Shown here: positions 46,957-59,969 of the stretch, piece after piece
How the letters are laid out: each line of letters begins with the position of its first letter
Numbering within the stretch: position 1 is the stretch's first letter
Source of the DNA: Shimwellia blattae DSM 4481 = NBRC 105725
GTDB taxonomy: Bacteria > Pseudomonadota > Gammaproteobacteria > Enterobacterales > Enterobacteriaceae
Direction of reading: 5' to 3'
DNA: 64,000 bases
Assembly: GCF_000262305.1 (NCBI RefSeq)
Contig: NC_017910.1
Span: forward strand, 3,782,001 to 3,846,000
Made by a program: the position numbers and the translations under genes
Notes under the pieces: generated by a model
Seen by the model: only the letters and a program-made list of their open reading frames with translations
The model's database searches: none
What the model was told of the DNA's origin: nothing

Positions 46957-47165
46957 TATTCTTTGTGCTCATGTCCGTCTTTTTCTTTTGCACCACACCC
47001 GCGTTGGCTGCGCTCACTCGCAACAGTCACTTACTTCAGTAAGCTCCTGTCGCCTCGTTCTCTTGCCGCCTTGCTGTGGCTCAAAATCGAAAAGACTTAC
47101 ATCATCTATCCGGTAACAAGCTGAATATCATCTCTGTCTTCACACCAAAACATCTTTGGCGTTGT

Positions 47166-50068
<2,903 letters not shown>

Positions 50069-50246
50069 TCACAACCCGAAGATGTCTTCAGGTGTGATAA
50101 TTTGAGAGACTCATAAACGCTTACGCGTTTATTGTTTCAATTTTCAGCTTGTTCCAGATTTTTAAAGAGCAAATATCTCAAACATGACTCTTGCAAGTCA
50201 GTTTTGAGATATATCGGCACGCAACTTTCACTTACATACCAGCAAG

Positions 50247-50322
50247 TGGCGTCCCCTAGGGGATTCGAACCCCTGTTACCGCCGTGAAAGGGCGGTGTCC
50301 TGGGCCTCTAGACGAAGGGGAC
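50247..50322 (-). tRNA. gltT-type: tRNA-Glu (anticodon UUC)
   Basis: A 76-base tRNA in the 16S-23S spacer, with encoded CCA. The minus strand starts GTCCCCTTCGTCTAGAGGCC and ends GGTTCGAATCCCCTAGGGGA before CGCCA. The anticodon loop CTTTCAC gives UUC, decoding glutamate. It is the only tRNA in this spacer, the same spacer type as E. coli rrnB, rrnC, rrnE and rrnG. Its symbol depends on which operon it is matched to. Confidence 0.96.
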
Positions 50323-50406
50323 ACTGTAGTCTCGTTCGCAAGACGCCTTGCTTCTCTACTTTCATCAGACAATCTGTGTGAGCACTAAAAGGTTGTATCT
50401 TTAAGG

Positions 50407-51948
<1,542 letters not shown>

Positions 51949-52089
51949 AAAGTTTGATGCTCAAAGAATTAAACTGTTTATTCGTAATGAATTAACTGTT
52001 AGTCACTCTTGAGACTTGATAATCATTTTTCGTCTTGCGACGTTAAGATATCAGTGCCTTAGAGTGCCCACACAGATTGTCTGATAAAT

Positions 52090-52101
52090 TGTTAAAGAGC
52101 A
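52090..52101 (-). promoter_or_regulatory. boxA antitermination site of the rRNA operon
   Basis: The minus strand reads TGCTCTTTAACA, identical to the E. coli rrn boxA. NusB/NusE load here to keep polymerase from Rho termination. Confidence 0.9.
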
Positions 52102-52137
52102 GTGCGACGCGCTTAGCGCTCTGTCGCGAGGTGGCGT

Positions 52138-52165
52138 ATGTTACGCTTTCCTTTTTCAGAGTCAA
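52138..52165 (-). promoter_or_regulatory. rRNA promoter P2
   Basis: Minus strand TTGACT (complement of 52160-52165), 16 bases, TAACAT (complement of 52138-52143). Confidence 0.8.
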
Positions 52166-52246
52166 CCGTTATTTTCAGGCTTTCTCTTCAATCTTCACCG
52201 CTGTTTGCCGTGATGTCTGTCACAGCTGCCGTGTCGATGGAGGCGC

Positions 52247-52274
52247 ATTATAGGGAGTTCTGCGCCGCCTGCAA
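52247..52274 (-). promoter_or_regulatory. rRNA promoter P1
   Basis: Minus strand TTGCAG (complement of 52269-52274), 16 bases, TATAAT (complement of 52247-52252), then the GC-rich discriminator GCGCCTCC typical of stringently controlled rrn P1 promoters. The AT-rich segment upstream is a likely UP element. Confidence 0.88.
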
Positions 52275-52411
52275 CAGAAAGATTGCACAAAAATGACTGA
52301 CTGCTGCATTCCCCAGCAAAACCCCGCTTTATACCCGTTTATGCACTGTTTTATCCACAGGGATAGCCCGTTTTTATCATTAACGGAGAAACAGAAAAAT
52401 TCGCGAGCGTT

Positions 52412-52433
52412 ACGCAAACGTTTTCGTTACAAT
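52412..52433 (+). promoter_or_regulatory. PurR box and -10 of purH
   Basis: ACGCAAACGTTTTCGT (52412-52427) fits the PUR box ACGCAAACGTTTGCGT with one change, and TACAAT (52428-52433) follows at once as the -10. PurR with hypoxanthine or guanine would block the promoter. Confidence 0.85.
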
Positions 52434-52463
52434 GCGCTCACTGATAAGAATGCCCCTTTCGGG

Positions 52464-52503
52464 GCGTTAGCTGAGTTTTTATCGGTAAAAACTCAGCTAA
52501 CGC
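52464..52503 (+). other. Long perfect hairpin in the purH leader
   Basis: GCGTTAGCTGAGTTTTTA (52464-52481), loop TCGG, then its exact complement (52486-52503): an 18-bp perfect stem in the leader, 36 bases before the purH start. A smaller GCCCC/GGGGC hairpin (52452-52456 with 52461-52465) abuts it and shares two bases. Not a terminator, since no T tract follows the stem. Confidence 0.75.
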
Positions 52504-52538
52504 TCTCTGTAATGTTCAAATCCCGGGGATTTAATACC

Positions 52539-54128
52539 ATGCAACAACGTCGTCCAGTCCGCCGCGCGCTGCTCAGTGTTTCTGACAAAGCCGGTATCGT
52601 CGAATTTGCTCAGGCGCTCTCCCAACGCGGCGTTGAGCTGCTCTCCACCGGCGGTACTGCCCGCCTGCTGGCAGATGCTGGCCTGCCTGTTACCGAAGTG
52701 TCTGACTACACCGGCTTCCCGGAAATGATGGACGGACGCGTCAAAACCCTGCACCCGAAAGTGCATGGCGGCATTCTCGGCCGCCGTGGCCAGGATGACG
52801 ACATCATGGCGCAGCACGCTATCTCCCCTATTGATATGGTTGTGGTCAACCTCTACCCCTTCGCCCAGACCGTTGCCCGCCCGGGCTGCTCCCTGGAAGA
52901 TGCGGTTGAGAATATCGATATCGGCGGGCCTACCATGGTGCGCTCCGCCGCCAAGAACCATAAAGATGTGGCCATTGTGGTCAAGAGCAGTGACTACAAC
53001 GCCATTATTAAAGAGATGGATGCCAACGACGGTTCCCTGACGCTGGAAACCCGTTTTGATCTCGCCATCAAAGCCTTCGAACATACCGCCGCCTACGACA
53101 GCATGATCGCCAACTACTTTGGCCGTATGGTGCCGCCGTACCACGGGGATACCAGCGATGTTTCCGGCTACTTCCCGCGTACCCTGAACCTGAACTTTAT
53201 TAAGAAGCAGGATATGCGCTACGGCGAGAACAGCCACCAGCAGGCCGCCTTCTATATTGAAGAGCAGGTTCAGGAAGCCTCCGTTGCCACGGCAGAGCAG
53301 TTGCAGGGCAAGGCGCTCTCCTACAACAACATTGCCGATACCGATGCGGCGCTGGAATGTGTCAAAGAGTTTGATCAGCCCGCCTGCGTGATAGTCAAAC
53401 ACGCCAACCCGTGCGGTGTGGCGGTAGACGGCTCCATTCTGGACGCCTATAACCGCGCCTGGAAGACCGATCCGACCTCTGCTTTCGGCGGCATTATTGC
53501 CTTTAACCGCGAGCTGGATGCCGAAACCGCCCAGGCCATCGTCTCGCGCCAGTTTGTGGAAGTGATTATTGCCCCGTCCGTTAGTGAAGAGGCGCTGAAA
53601 ATTACCGCCACCAAACAAAACGTGCGCGTGCTGCGCTGTGGTGAATGGCAGCAGCGGGTGCCGGGCCTGGATTTCAAACGGGTGAATGGCGGCCTGCTGG
53701 TTCAGGAGCGCGATCTGGGTATGGTCAGCGCAGAGGAGCTGCACGTGGTCACCAAACGCCAGCCTACCGCGCAGGAGCTGCGTGATGCCCTGTTCTGCTG
53801 GAAGGTGGCGAAGTTCGTGAAATCTAACGCCATCGTCTACGCCAAAGAGAATATGACCATCGGCATTGGCGCCGGCCAGATGAGCCGGGTCTACTCGGCT
53901 AAAATTGCCGGAATCAAAGCCGCGGATGAAGGCCTGGAAGTGAAAGGCTCGGCCATGGCTTCTGACGCCTTCTTCCCGTTCCGTGACGGTATCGACGCGG
54001 CCGCAGAAGTGGGCGTGACCTGTGTTATTCAGCCGGGTGGCTCCATTCGTGATGAAGAAGTGATTGCCGCGGCCGACGAGCACGGCATTGCCATGATCTT
54101 CACCAGTATGCGCCACTTCCGCCATTAA
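52539..54128 (+). CDS. purH: Bifunctional AICAR formyltransferase / IMP cyclohydrolase
   Basis: The ATG at 52539 gives 529 residues, the E. coli PurH length, starting MQQRRPVRRALLSVSDKAG; the frame is open upstream through the leader, but that is not coding by similarity. It catalyses the last two steps to IMP. The N-terminal cyclohydrolase domain (about 1-199, STGGTARLL, EMMDGRVKTLHPKVHGGIL) precedes the formyltransferase domain with the catalytic Lys-His in VIVKHANPCGVA (His268 in E. coli). First gene of purH-purD, divergent from the rRNA operon, and PurR-controlled. Confidence 0.98.
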   Translation: MQQRRPVRRALLSVSDKAGIVEFAQALSQRGVELLSTGGTARLLADAGLPVTEVSDYTGFPEMMDGRVKTLHPKVHGGILGRRGQDDDIMAQHAISPIDMVVVNLYPFAQTVARPGCSLEDAVENIDIGGPTMVRSAAKNHKDVAIVVKSSDYNAIIKEMDANDGSLTLETRFDLAIKAFEHTAAYDSMIANYFGRMVPPYHGDTSDVSGYFPRTLNLNFIKKQDMRYGENSHQQAAFYIEEQVQEASVATAEQLQGKALSYNNIADTDAALECVKEFDQPACVIVKHANPCGVAVDGSILDAYNRAWKTDPTSAFGGIIAFNRELDAETAQAIVSRQFVEVIIAPSVSEEALKITATKQNVRVLRCGEWQQRVPGLDFKRVNGGLLVQERDLGMVSAEELHVVTKRQPTAQELRDALFCWKVAKFVKSNAIVYAKENMTIGIGAGQMSRVYSAKIAGIKAADEGLEVKGSAMASDAFFPFRDGIDAAAEVGVTCVIQPGGSIRDEEVIAAADEHGIAMIFTSMRHFRH

Positions 54129-54143
54129 TCAGGGAGCGACACC

Positions 54144-55439
54144 ATGAAAGTATTAGTTATTGGTAACGGCGGGCGGGAGCACGCCCTGGCCTGGAAAGCC
54201 GCCCGCTCCCCTCTGGTAAAAACGGTGTTTGTCGCGCCGGGTAACGCCGGTACGGCGCTGGAGCCGGCACTGCGCAATGTGGATATCAGCCCGACAGATA
54301 TTCCGGCCCTGCTGGATTTCGCCCGTCAGGAAAAGGTTGATTTAACCATCGTCGGGCCGGAAGCCCCGCTGGTCATCGGCCTGGTGGATGCATTCCGTGA
54401 CGCAGGCCTGACCATCTTCGGCCCCACCCGGGGAGCCGCCCAGCTGGAAGGCTCCAAAGCCTTTACCAAAGATTTTCTGGCCCGCCACAATATCCCGACG
54501 GCGGAATACCAGAACTTCACCGACATCGAGCCTGCCCTTGCGTACCTGCGCGAGAAAGGCGCGCCGATCGTTATCAAGGCCGATGGCCTGGCCGCCGGTA
54601 AAGGGGTTATCGTGGCGATGACCCTCCAGGAGGCGGAAGCCGCCGTCCGGGATATGCTGGCGGGCAATGCCTTTGGTGATGCGGGCCACCGCATTGTGAT
54701 TGAGGAGTTCCTCGACGGCGAAGAAGCGAGCTTTATCGTGATGGTGGATGGCGAGCACGTGCTGCCCATGGCCACCAGCCAGGATCATAAGCGCGTCGGC
54801 GATGGGGATACCGGCCCGAATACCGGCGGTATGGGGGCTTACTCCCCGGCACCGGTGGTCACGGACGAGATCCACCAGCGCACCATGGAGCGCATCATAT
54901 GGCCTACCGTGCGCGGTATGACGGCGGAAGGGAATACCTACACTGGGTTCCTGTATGCCGGGCTGATGATCGACAAGCAGGGCAACCCGAAAGTTATCGA
55001 GTTCAACTGCCGGTTTGGCGATCCGGAAACCCAGCCGATTATGCTGCGCATGAAGTCTGATCTGGTGGCCCTGTGCCTGGCCGCCTGTGAGGGCAAGCTG
55101 GATACCCAGCGCTCTGAGTGGGATCCGCGCGCATCCTTAGGGGTGGTCATGGCCGCCGGGGGTTACCCGGGGGATTACCGTAAAGGTGATGTTATCCACG
55201 GCCTGCCGGAGGAAGACACCACCACCGCGAAGGTGTTCCATGCGGGAACGGCGCTTTCCGGGGATAACCAGGTGGTGACCAGCGGCGGGCGCGTGCTGTG
55301 CGTAACGGCCCTGGGCGACACGGTGGCCGAAGCGCAACAGGCCGCTTACCGGTTATTGTCCCACATCCACTGGGACGGCTGTTTCTGCCGTAAAGATATC
55401 GGTTACCGCGCCATTGCCAGAGAGCAACAGGCTGACTGA
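54144..55439 (+). CDS. purD: Phosphoribosylamine-glycine ligase
   Basis: 431 residues (E. coli PurD 429). An ATP-grasp enzyme joining glycine to 5-phosphoribosylamine, the second step of purine synthesis. The N-terminal MKVLVIGNGGREHALAWK, the ATP-binding loop GAPIVIKADGLAAGKGVIVA, and the DHKRVGDGDTGPNTGGMGAYSP and IEFNCRFGDPETQ motifs are all present. It follows purH by 15 bases containing AGGGAG, so the two are one operon, ended by the terminator at 55459-55480. zraP and zraSR, between purD and yjaH in E. coli, are absent. Confidence 0.98.
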   Translation: MKVLVIGNGGREHALAWKAARSPLVKTVFVAPGNAGTALEPALRNVDISPTDIPALLDFARQEKVDLTIVGPEAPLVIGLVDAFRDAGLTIFGPTRGAAQLEGSKAFTKDFLARHNIPTAEYQNFTDIEPALAYLREKGAPIVIKADGLAAGKGVIVAMTLQEAEAAVRDMLAGNAFGDAGHRIVIEEFLDGEEASFIVMVDGEHVLPMATSQDHKRVGDGDTGPNTGGMGAYSPAPVVTDEIHQRTMERIIWPTVRGMTAEGNTYTGFLYAGLMIDKQGNPKVIEFNCRFGDPETQPIMLRMKSDLVALCLAACEGKLDTQRSEWDPRASLGVVMAAGGYPGDYRKGDVIHGLPEEDTTTAKVFHAGTALSGDNQVVTSGGRVLCVTALGDTVAEAQQAAYRLLSHIHWDGCFCRKDIGYRAIAREQQAD

Positions 55440-55458
55440 GTCACCGCTAATTCTGATA

Positions 55459-55480
55459 GCCGCCTGCGGGCGGCTTTTTT
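55459..55480 (+). terminator. Intrinsic terminator after purD
   Basis: GCCGCC (55459-55464), loop TGCG, GGCGGC (55469-55474), then six T. Confidence 0.92.
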
Positions 55481-55500
55481 GTTCCCGGGAAACACCGGGC

Positions 55501-56196
55501 TCAGAAGCTCTGCGCTTCGGGCTCCCAGCGGCAGAAGTCTTCATTGGCCACCAGCAGTAGCTGCGCCCCTTCGGGAGCTTCCAGCCAGGCAATGTTCACC
55601 GCCCCTGCTGAATGGCTTTGCCGCTGGCGAATATGGCCGAGAGCGGCACTATCAAGTGCCGGAGAGACGGTTTTCCCGGCGCAGGTCACCACGTTGCCGT
55701 CTGGCTGCCAGCGCCCCTGGTACAGGGCAACCCGCCCGCTACGTAATGCGTCGCTGGTCTGCCGGAGCCTGGTCGCCCGGTACTGGTAAAGCGCTATTTG
55801 ATCGCTGGAGAGCTGCTGCCTGCTGTTGCCCACATCCCGCTGCATAAAGCTCAGCTCGCCTTTGTCATCAAAGCGCACTTTGATCTGCTCCCGGGGCGTT
55901 GTCAGCCCGGTCAGTTCAAGGGAGGTTAACCGCTCATCCTGCCAGCGGTATTCGCGGGTTGATGTTGTGCCCTGGCCCCAGGGGCTGTATACCGCCAGGA
56001 TATGCACACCGCCGTGGGCGTCATCTTTGCGCCAGATACGTACTGCGCCGTCATCGGACACATAGCCGCTGGCGGTAAAAGGAGGGATGGCAGAACTGCC
56101 GCTGCAGGCCTGCAATAAAAGGGCCGCGACCAGAATAGCCCCGCGGCGCCAGCTAAACAAAAGGGGCGCAATCGCCCCTCTGTCAAAACGCGTCAC
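55501..56196 (-). CDS. yjaH: DUF1481 lipoprotein YjaH
   Basis: 231 residues with a GTG start at 56196. The N-terminus (MTRFDRGAIAPLLFSWRRGAILVAALLLQAC) is a lipoprotein signal with lipobox LLLQAC and the lipid-bearing cysteine at 31, so the mature protein is anchored to a membrane facing the periplasm. The body follows E. coli YjaH: GYVSDDGAVRIWRKDDAHGGVHILAVYSP, FMQRDVGNSRQQLSSDQIALYQYRA, ending WLEAPEGAQLLLVANEDFCRWEP. Function unknown. It lies 14 bases after hupA on the same strand and is probably cotranscribed with it. Confidence 0.9.
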   Translation of the reverse strand: MTRFDRGAIAPLLFSWRRGAILVAALLLQACSGSSAIPPFTASGYVSDDGAVRIWRKDDAHGGVHILAVYSPWGQGTTSTREYRWQDERLTSLELTGLTTPREQIKVRFDDKGELSFMQRDVGNSRQQLSSDQIALYQYRATRLRQTSDALRSGRVALYQGRWQPDGNVVTCAGKTVSPALDSAALGHIRQRQSHSAGAVNIAWLEAPEGAQLLLVANEDFCRWEPEAQSF

Positions 56197-56210
56197 TGTT
56201 TCGCCGTGGC

Positions 56211-56483
56211 TTACTTAACAGCGTCTTTCAGTGCTTTACCAGAAACAAATGCCGGCACGTTAGCTGCGGCGATTTTGATTTCTTTACCGGTCTGCGGGTT
56301 GCGGCCAGTACGCTCAGCGCGGTGGTTCACTTTGAAGGTACCGAAACCTACCAGTTGAACAGCGTCACCTTCTTTCAGAGACTCAGTAATTGCTGCCAGA
56401 GTGGATTCCAGAGCTGCTTTCGCCTGCACTTTGGACAGATCAGCCTTGTCAGCAATTACATCAATCAGTTGAGTCTTATTCAT
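56211..56483 (-). CDS. hupA: DNA-binding protein HU, alpha subunit
   Basis: 90 residues, the E. coli HU-alpha length, starting MNKTQLIDVIADKADLSKVQAKAALE. A nucleoid-associated protein that bends and compacts DNA as a dimer. The beta-arm with GRNPQTGKEIKIAA (about 55-68, including the intercalating proline) and the C-terminal helix SGKALKDAVK are intact. The ATG follows AAGGATAACTT. The 186-base gap to yjaG, with a GC-rich leader and an AAAAAAAGTGG stretch conserved in E. coli, must hold its own promoter. Confidence 0.98.
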   Translation of the reverse strand: MNKTQLIDVIADKADLSKVQAKAALESTLAAITESLKEGDAVQLVGFGTFKVNHRAERTGRNPQTGKEIKIAAANVPAFVSGKALKDAVK

Positions 56484-56669
56484 AAGTTATCCTTACAATG
56501 TGTTTATCGCTTGCTAAGCATCGAGTGCGACGGAAATGCCTGAATAGCACTCTCCTGCATACACGCACCGATAGCCACTTTTTTTCGCCCCACAAATGTA
56601 GACCAGACGGGGGGTTGATGGGAAGCCTTCAGGCACGACAAAACAGGCAGTAAGTCACGTTTTGTTGTC

Positions 56670-57260
56670 CTATTGCTGTAAATTTATACCGATATTGCTA
56701 CTGCCGGCCTCACGCAGGTCTGCACGCAGTCCTTTGATCAGCTCAAGGTCCCGCTCTTCACAGGCGGCCAGCAGGCGGAAAATCTCCCACTGGATGTCCC
56801 ACTCCTGCTCTACAGCCGGGTTAATTTTCAGCTCTTCTTCGGTCATTTCCCGCCCGGCCTGGGTCATTTCCAGCATTGCCACGGTGGTGACGGAGGTCTT
56901 ACTGACCTCAATGGCGTGTTCGAGTGTCTCGCCACTCAGCTGTGCGTGCAGCAGCTCGCTTAATGCCACACAGGCGTCGATAGCGGGCCAGACACCGTAG
57001 ATATCGTAATCCTCACCAACCGGGATCGCGTCTTCCAGTTTTTCCAGCTGGCTGTCGAAATTCACTTTGGCGTCTTTGACCGTGAGCGTCTCCCACACCA
57101 GATCAAGGATACGGCGATAGAGCTGCCCGTCGCCAAACGCCGTTTGCTGGCAGAACATGGCATAGTTGGGATACATACGCTCACACAGGCAGGCCATAAA
57201 GGTGACGTGCTGCCAGCTTTCCAGCTTCTCAAGACGCAGATGGATCGGATTCTGTAACAT
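56670..57260 (-). CDS. yjaG: DUF416 family protein YjaG
   Basis: 196 residues, the same as E. coli YjaG and highly similar throughout (MLQNPIHLRLEKLESWQHVTFMACLCERMYPNYAMFCQQ; ending LREAGSSNIGINLQQ). A helical cytoplasmic protein with no known catalytic motif and no assigned role. It lies 43 bases after nfi on the same strand, part of the nudC-hemE-nfi-yjaG array. Confidence 0.93.
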   Translation of the reverse strand: MLQNPIHLRLEKLESWQHVTFMACLCERMYPNYAMFCQQTAFGDGQLYRRILDLVWETLTVKDAKVNFDSQLEKLEDAIPVGEDYDIYGVWPAIDACVALSELLHAQLSGETLEHAIEVSKTSVTTVAMLEMTQAGREMTEEELKINPAVEQEWDIQWEIFRLLAACEERDLELIKGLRADLREAGSSNIGINLQQ

Positions 57261-57303
57261 TAAACATTCTCACAAGGGCGATAGTGCGGGCAGTGTACCC
57301 CAA

Positions 57304-57975
57304 TCATTCGTGGATTTCCTGCCAGCGCAAAAACGCCGGTTTACGTGATGCCACCGCATCCGCCCAGCGGGTGGGCTCCGGCAGGCGATACCCGGCCATA
57401 CAGCGCTGTACCCAGCTCAGCGCCGTATCCAGGCTGACCCGGTGACCGGTGGAGATAAACAGCGGATTACAGCGCGCTTTACTGCGCCATACCCAGCCCA
57501 GTTGCTGGTCTTTATCTGTCAGGGGGGCCAGCGCACCCGGTGCCTCTGACGGGAGCTGGAACTGGCCACACAGGCGCTTTTTCGCCACCCCGATAGTGGG
57601 CACATCTTCCAGCAGGCCAAAGTGGCAGGCCACCCCCAGCCGCCGCGGGTGAGAGCGGCCATGGCCATCCACCAGCAGCAAATCCGGCTTGCGGCTCAGC
57701 TGTTGCCAGGCCGCCTGAAGGGCGGGCGTTTCCCGGAATGACAAAAACCCCGGAATATAAGGCATCACCGTTGGGATCCTGGCTATCTGATACTCCATAA
57801 GCGCCAGGGAGGGCCACGCCAGAACCACCAGTGCCGCACGGGTGATCCGGCCTTCGTCTTCGAAACCAACATCGGCCCCGCCCACCCAGCGGGGAGGATC
57901 GGCGATAAGCCGATCCTCCGTGACCACCAGGTGCGCCAGCGCCTGTTGCTGCGCGCGCAGCGCGGCAAGATCCAT
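57304..57975 (-). CDS. nfi: Endonuclease V (deoxyinosine 3'-endonuclease)
   Basis: 223 residues, exactly the E. coli Nfi length. It nicks DNA one base 3' of deoxyinosine and other deaminated bases. The metal-binding aspartates are in GADVGFED (Asp35) and VDGHGRSHPRRLGVA (about Asp110). The strand-opening PYIPGFLSFRE wedge and IGVAKKRLCG are conserved, as is the lesion-pocket segment GHRVSLDTALSWVQ. AGGAG precedes the ATG, nine bases after hemE ends, so translation is likely coupled to hemE. Confidence 0.97.
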   Translation of the reverse strand: MDLAALRAQQQALAHLVVTEDRLIADPPRWVGGADVGFEDEGRITRAALVVLAWPSLALMEYQIARIPTVMPYIPGFLSFRETPALQAAWQQLSRKPDLLLVDGHGRSHPRRLGVACHFGLLEDVPTIGVAKKRLCGQFQLPSEAPGALAPLTDKDQQLGWVWRSKARCNPLFISTGHRVSLDTALSWVQRCMAGYRLPEPTRWADAVASRKPAFLRWQEIHE

Positions 57976-57984
57976 AGCCGCTCC

Positions 57985-59049
57985 TCAGGGGTGGTAAGGC
58001 ACAGAGAGGCGGTGCACCGCGTCAACAAACGCGCCCGCGTGTTCTGGGGGCACATCCTGGTGGATCCCGTGGCCGAGGTTAAACACATGCCCCTCCCCGT
58101 GACCAAAGCCCGCCAGAATGGATGCCACCTCCTGCTCAATTCGCGCCACCGGCGCATACAGTACGGAGGGATCCATATTGCCCTGCAGGGCCACCTTGTG
58201 GCCCACCCGGCGCCGGGCATCGGCAATGTCGGTGCTCCAGTCCAGCCCCAGGGCGTCACACCCGGTTGCGGCCATCGCTTCCAGCCACTGGCCGCCCCCC
58301 TTGGTAAAGAGCGTTACCGGCACCCGGCGGCCGTCATTTTCCCGCTGCAGGCCAGCGACAATTTGATGCATATAGTCGAGGGAGAACTGCTGATAATCCC
58401 GGCCGGTCAGCACGCCGCCCCAGGTGTCAAAAATCATGACCGACTGGGCACCGGCGCGGATCTGCGCATTAAGGTACAAGATAACGCTCTGCGCGAGCTT
58501 CTCCAGCAGGGCATGCAGGGTCTGCGGCTCGGCATACATCATCTTTTTAATCACGGTAAACGCCTTGCTGCCGCTGCCTTCCACCATATAGGTGGCCAGG
58601 GTCCAGGGGCTGCCGGAAAAGCCGATCAGCGGCACCTCGCCCTTCAGCTCCCGGCGGATGGTGCGCACCGCGTCCATCACATAACGCAGCTCATCTTCCG
58701 GGTCCGGCACCGGGATACGATCCACATCCGCTTTACAGGTGACCGGCCGCGCAAAGCGCGGGCCTTCACCGGCGCCGAAGCTCAGACCCAGCCCCATGGC
58801 ATCCGGGATGGTGAGAATATCGGAAAATAAAATCGCCGCATCCAGCCGGTAGCGCCGCAGGGGCTGGAGTGTCACCTCACAGGCCAGCTCAGCGTTACGG
58901 CACAGGGACATAAAATCACCGGCCTGCGCACGGGTGGCTTTATATTCCGGTAAATAGCGCCCCGCCTGGCGCATCATCCATACGGGTGTCATATCCACGG
59001 GCTGGCGCAGCAGCGCGCGCAAGTAACGATCGTTTTTGAGTTCGGTCAT
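57985..59049 (-). CDS. hemE: Uroporphyrinogen decarboxylase
   Basis: 354 residues, the E. coli length. It removes four carboxyl groups from uroporphyrinogen III to make coproporphyrinogen III in haem synthesis. The N-terminal signature PVWMMRQAGRYLPEYKATR (with the conserved arginine), AAILFSDILTIPDAMGLGLSF (catalytic aspartate), GFSGSPWTLATYMVEG and FNLGHGIHQDVPPEHAGAFV are all present. It lies 40 bases after nudC on the same strand, as in E. coli. Confidence 0.98.
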   Translation of the reverse strand: MTELKNDRYLRALLRQPVDMTPVWMMRQAGRYLPEYKATRAQAGDFMSLCRNAELACEVTLQPLRRYRLDAAILFSDILTIPDAMGLGLSFGAGEGPRFARPVTCKADVDRIPVPDPEDELRYVMDAVRTIRRELKGEVPLIGFSGSPWTLATYMVEGSGSKAFTVIKKMMYAEPQTLHALLEKLAQSVILYLNAQIRAGAQSVMIFDTWGGVLTGRDYQQFSLDYMHQIVAGLQRENDGRRVPVTLFTKGGGQWLEAMAATGCDALGLDWSTDIADARRRVGHKVALQGNMDPSVLYAPVARIEQEVASILAGFGHGEGHVFNLGHGIHQDVPPEHAGAFVDAVHRLSVPYHP

Positions 59050-59089
59050 TCGTCCATTTCCTGTATCAACGGGGCGTCAGTGTAACATG

Positions 59090-59869
59090 TCATTCACAGT
59101 CTGCCCGACACCGGGCCACTGTATCTTCAATCAGCCGTCGCGCTACGGTGCCCACCGCCGGCAACAGAGGCAGCTGGTCATAACGATACCAGCCCGCATC
59201 CAGCAGTTCCTTACGATCAATGGCTATCTCGCCGCCCGCGTATTCTGCGGTAAAGGCCATCATCAGAGACTGGGGGAACGGCCAGGGCTGGGAGCTGACA
59301 TAATGCAGATTCTTCACCCGGATGCCGCTCTCTTCCATCACTTCACGGGATACGGCCTGCTCCAGGGTCTCGCCCACTTCCACAAACCCGGCCAGCACCG
59401 TATAGACCCCATTACGGTGGCGCACGTGCTTGCCCAGTAAAATAGAATCCCCCTTGCGGATGGCAACAATAATGCAGGGGGCGATTTGCGGGTAATAGCG
59501 CTCCCGGCAGTGGCTGCACAACAGCGCCCACTCGGTTTTACTCGGGTGCATACTGTGGCCGCAATACCCGCAATAGTGGTGAGAGCGGTAAAATTCCGCC
59601 AGCTGTACCCCCCGGCCCGCCAGCTGAAACAGCCCGGCATCCTGGTCGATAATCTGGCGCACTGAGCCCATATCCTGTGGCTGCTGCTGGCAAATCAGCC
59701 AGACCGGCTCTCCCTGCCATTCACCAATCCGGCGGGCGGTAAGCCCCTCCAGCCCCCATTCTCCGGCCTGCCCGTATGGCAGCGCCCCCCCGGGTAACCA
59801 TAATTTATGGTAGTGGCTGACGACCCACCAGCCGTGGTCTAATTTTTCAATTATGCGATCTGCTAACAC
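59090..59869 (-). CDS. nudC: NAD-capped RNA hydrolase / NADH pyrophosphatase
   Basis: 259 residues from a GTG start (E. coli NudC 257). It hydrolyses NADH and removes NAD caps from RNA 5' ends. A four-cysteine zinc ribbon (CGYCG and CSHCRERYYPQ) precedes the Nudix box GFVEVGETLEQAVSREVMEE and SGI; the family SQPWPFPQSLM motif that selects the NAD moiety follows. Adjacent to hemE and divergent from rsd across 100 bases. Confidence 0.97.
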   Translation of the reverse strand: MLADRIIEKLDHGWWVVSHYHKLWLPGGALPYGQAGEWGLEGLTARRIGEWQGEPVWLICQQQPQDMGSVRQIIDQDAGLFQLAGRGVQLAEFYRSHHYCGYCGHSMHPSKTEWALLCSHCRERYYPQIAPCIIVAIRKGDSILLGKHVRHRNGVYTVLAGFVEVGETLEQAVSREVMEESGIRVKNLHYVSSQPWPFPQSLMMAFTAEYAGGEIAIDRKELLDAGWYRYDQLPLLPAVGTVARRLIEDTVARCRADCE

Positions 59870-59969
59870 TTGCGCTACTCCAGCTTCACTGGCAATCTCG
59901 TATTTACATTTTAATTACATTTTTACTACTGGTGCTGCTTAACGACTTACCCCATTTACGGAGTCATCT

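Noticed and set aside
50247..50322. tRNA-Glu as an integration site
   Set aside because: The tRNA is embedded in an rRNA operon with normal flanks; there is no integrase or repeated tRNA end nearby.
52497..54125. A 542-codon frame antisense to purH
   Set aside because: Long antisense frames are common in GC-rich enterobacterial genes; purH is unmistakable on the other strand.
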